A stretch of DNA of 42,768 nucleotides, from positions 1 to 42,768 of the forward strand of contig JAPOYL010000029.1 of assembly GCA_026706595.1 (NCBI GenBank). Reading direction: 5' to 3'. This DNA is from Gammaproteobacteria bacterium. GTDB lineage: Bacteria > Pseudomonadota > Gammaproteobacteria > UBA4575. Of this stretch, positions 42,759 through 42,768 are shown in pieces (within the stretch, counting starts at the first letter, position 1; the number at the start of each line of letters is the position of its first letter). A program made the translations under genes and the position numbers. Below the pieces are notes generated by a model. It ran no database searches, was not told the DNA's origin, and worked only from the letters and a program-made list of their open reading frames with translations.

Positions 42759-42768
42759 TAGAAAAGAA

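Larger units (their letters stand above)
42418..42768. other. Right-end region with small frames and inverted repeats
   Basis: 351 bases with no secure gene. One frame (phase of 42438) runs MAEGKASVPVTAVLGQ to a TAG at 42507-42509, stays open after it, restarts at ATG 42534 and ends at TGA 42674. A perfect 9-base inverted repeat lies at 42575-42583/42598-42606, and an 8-base one at 42707-42714/42751-42758. A short stem with a T run is at 42682-42703. The window ends here, so any larger element continuing to the right cannot be judged. Confidence 0.5.

Overview
The window is a stretch of core chromosome from a Gram-negative proteobacterium, most likely a gammaproteobacterium. The evidence is the gene order: lepB-rnc-era-recO-pdxJ-acpS-cysM, then dapC/dapD/dapE-glnD-map facing rpsB-tsf-frr-uppS-cdsA-dxr-rseP-bamA-skp-lpxD-fabZ-lpxA, then rnhB-dnaE-accA-tilS and pyrG-kdsA-eno-ftsB-ispD-ispF. 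The outer-membrane genes (BamA, Skp, the Raetz pathway, KdsA) show a lipid A/Kdo-bearing outer membrane. I cannot name the genus. No rRNA, tRNA, CRISPR array or complete insertion sequence was seen.

Layout. 1-6126 (+): signal peptidase, then an rnc-era-recO-pdxJ-acpS-cysM run with its own good promoter, and a PolB-type 3'-5' exonuclease. 6118-12855 (-): succinylase-branch lysine/diaminopimelate genes dapE, dapD, dapC, the nitrogen sensor glnD, and map. 12856-13049: divergent control region with an extended -10 promoter and a large leader hairpin in front of rpsB. 13050-25109 (+): translation factors, isoprenoid and phospholipid genes, then outer-membrane and lipid A assembly. 25118-28315 (-): lpxB, a DegT/DnrJ aminotransferase and a Gfo/Idh oxidoreductase. 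28414-40489 (+): rnhB, dnaE, accA, tilS, then pyrG to ispF. 40490-42768: an accessory segment of visibly lower GC with one sizeable unknown gene, small frames and several inverted repeats.

How the genes fit together. Three MEP-pathway enzymes (Dxr, IspD, IspF) and UppS feed undecaprenyl carrier. LpxA, LpxD, LpxB and FabZ make the lipid A core, with KdsA making Kdo. The aminotransferase/oxidoreductase pair next to lpxB looks like GnnB/GnnA, which would convert UDP-GlcNAc to its 3-amino analogue, so the lipid A is predicted to carry amide-linked acyl chains on a diaminoglucose backbone. LpxA has Met at the acyl-chain ruler position, which predicts short (about C10) 3-hydroxyacyl chains.

Main oddities: ribosomal protein S2 carries a Lys/Ala/Glu/Thr-rich tail of about 165 residues. 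pyrH is missing from its usual place between tsf and frr, where only a 24-codon frame coupled to frr remains. KdsA is of the metal-dependent class. The right-hand 2.3 kb is an unrecognised accessory locus.
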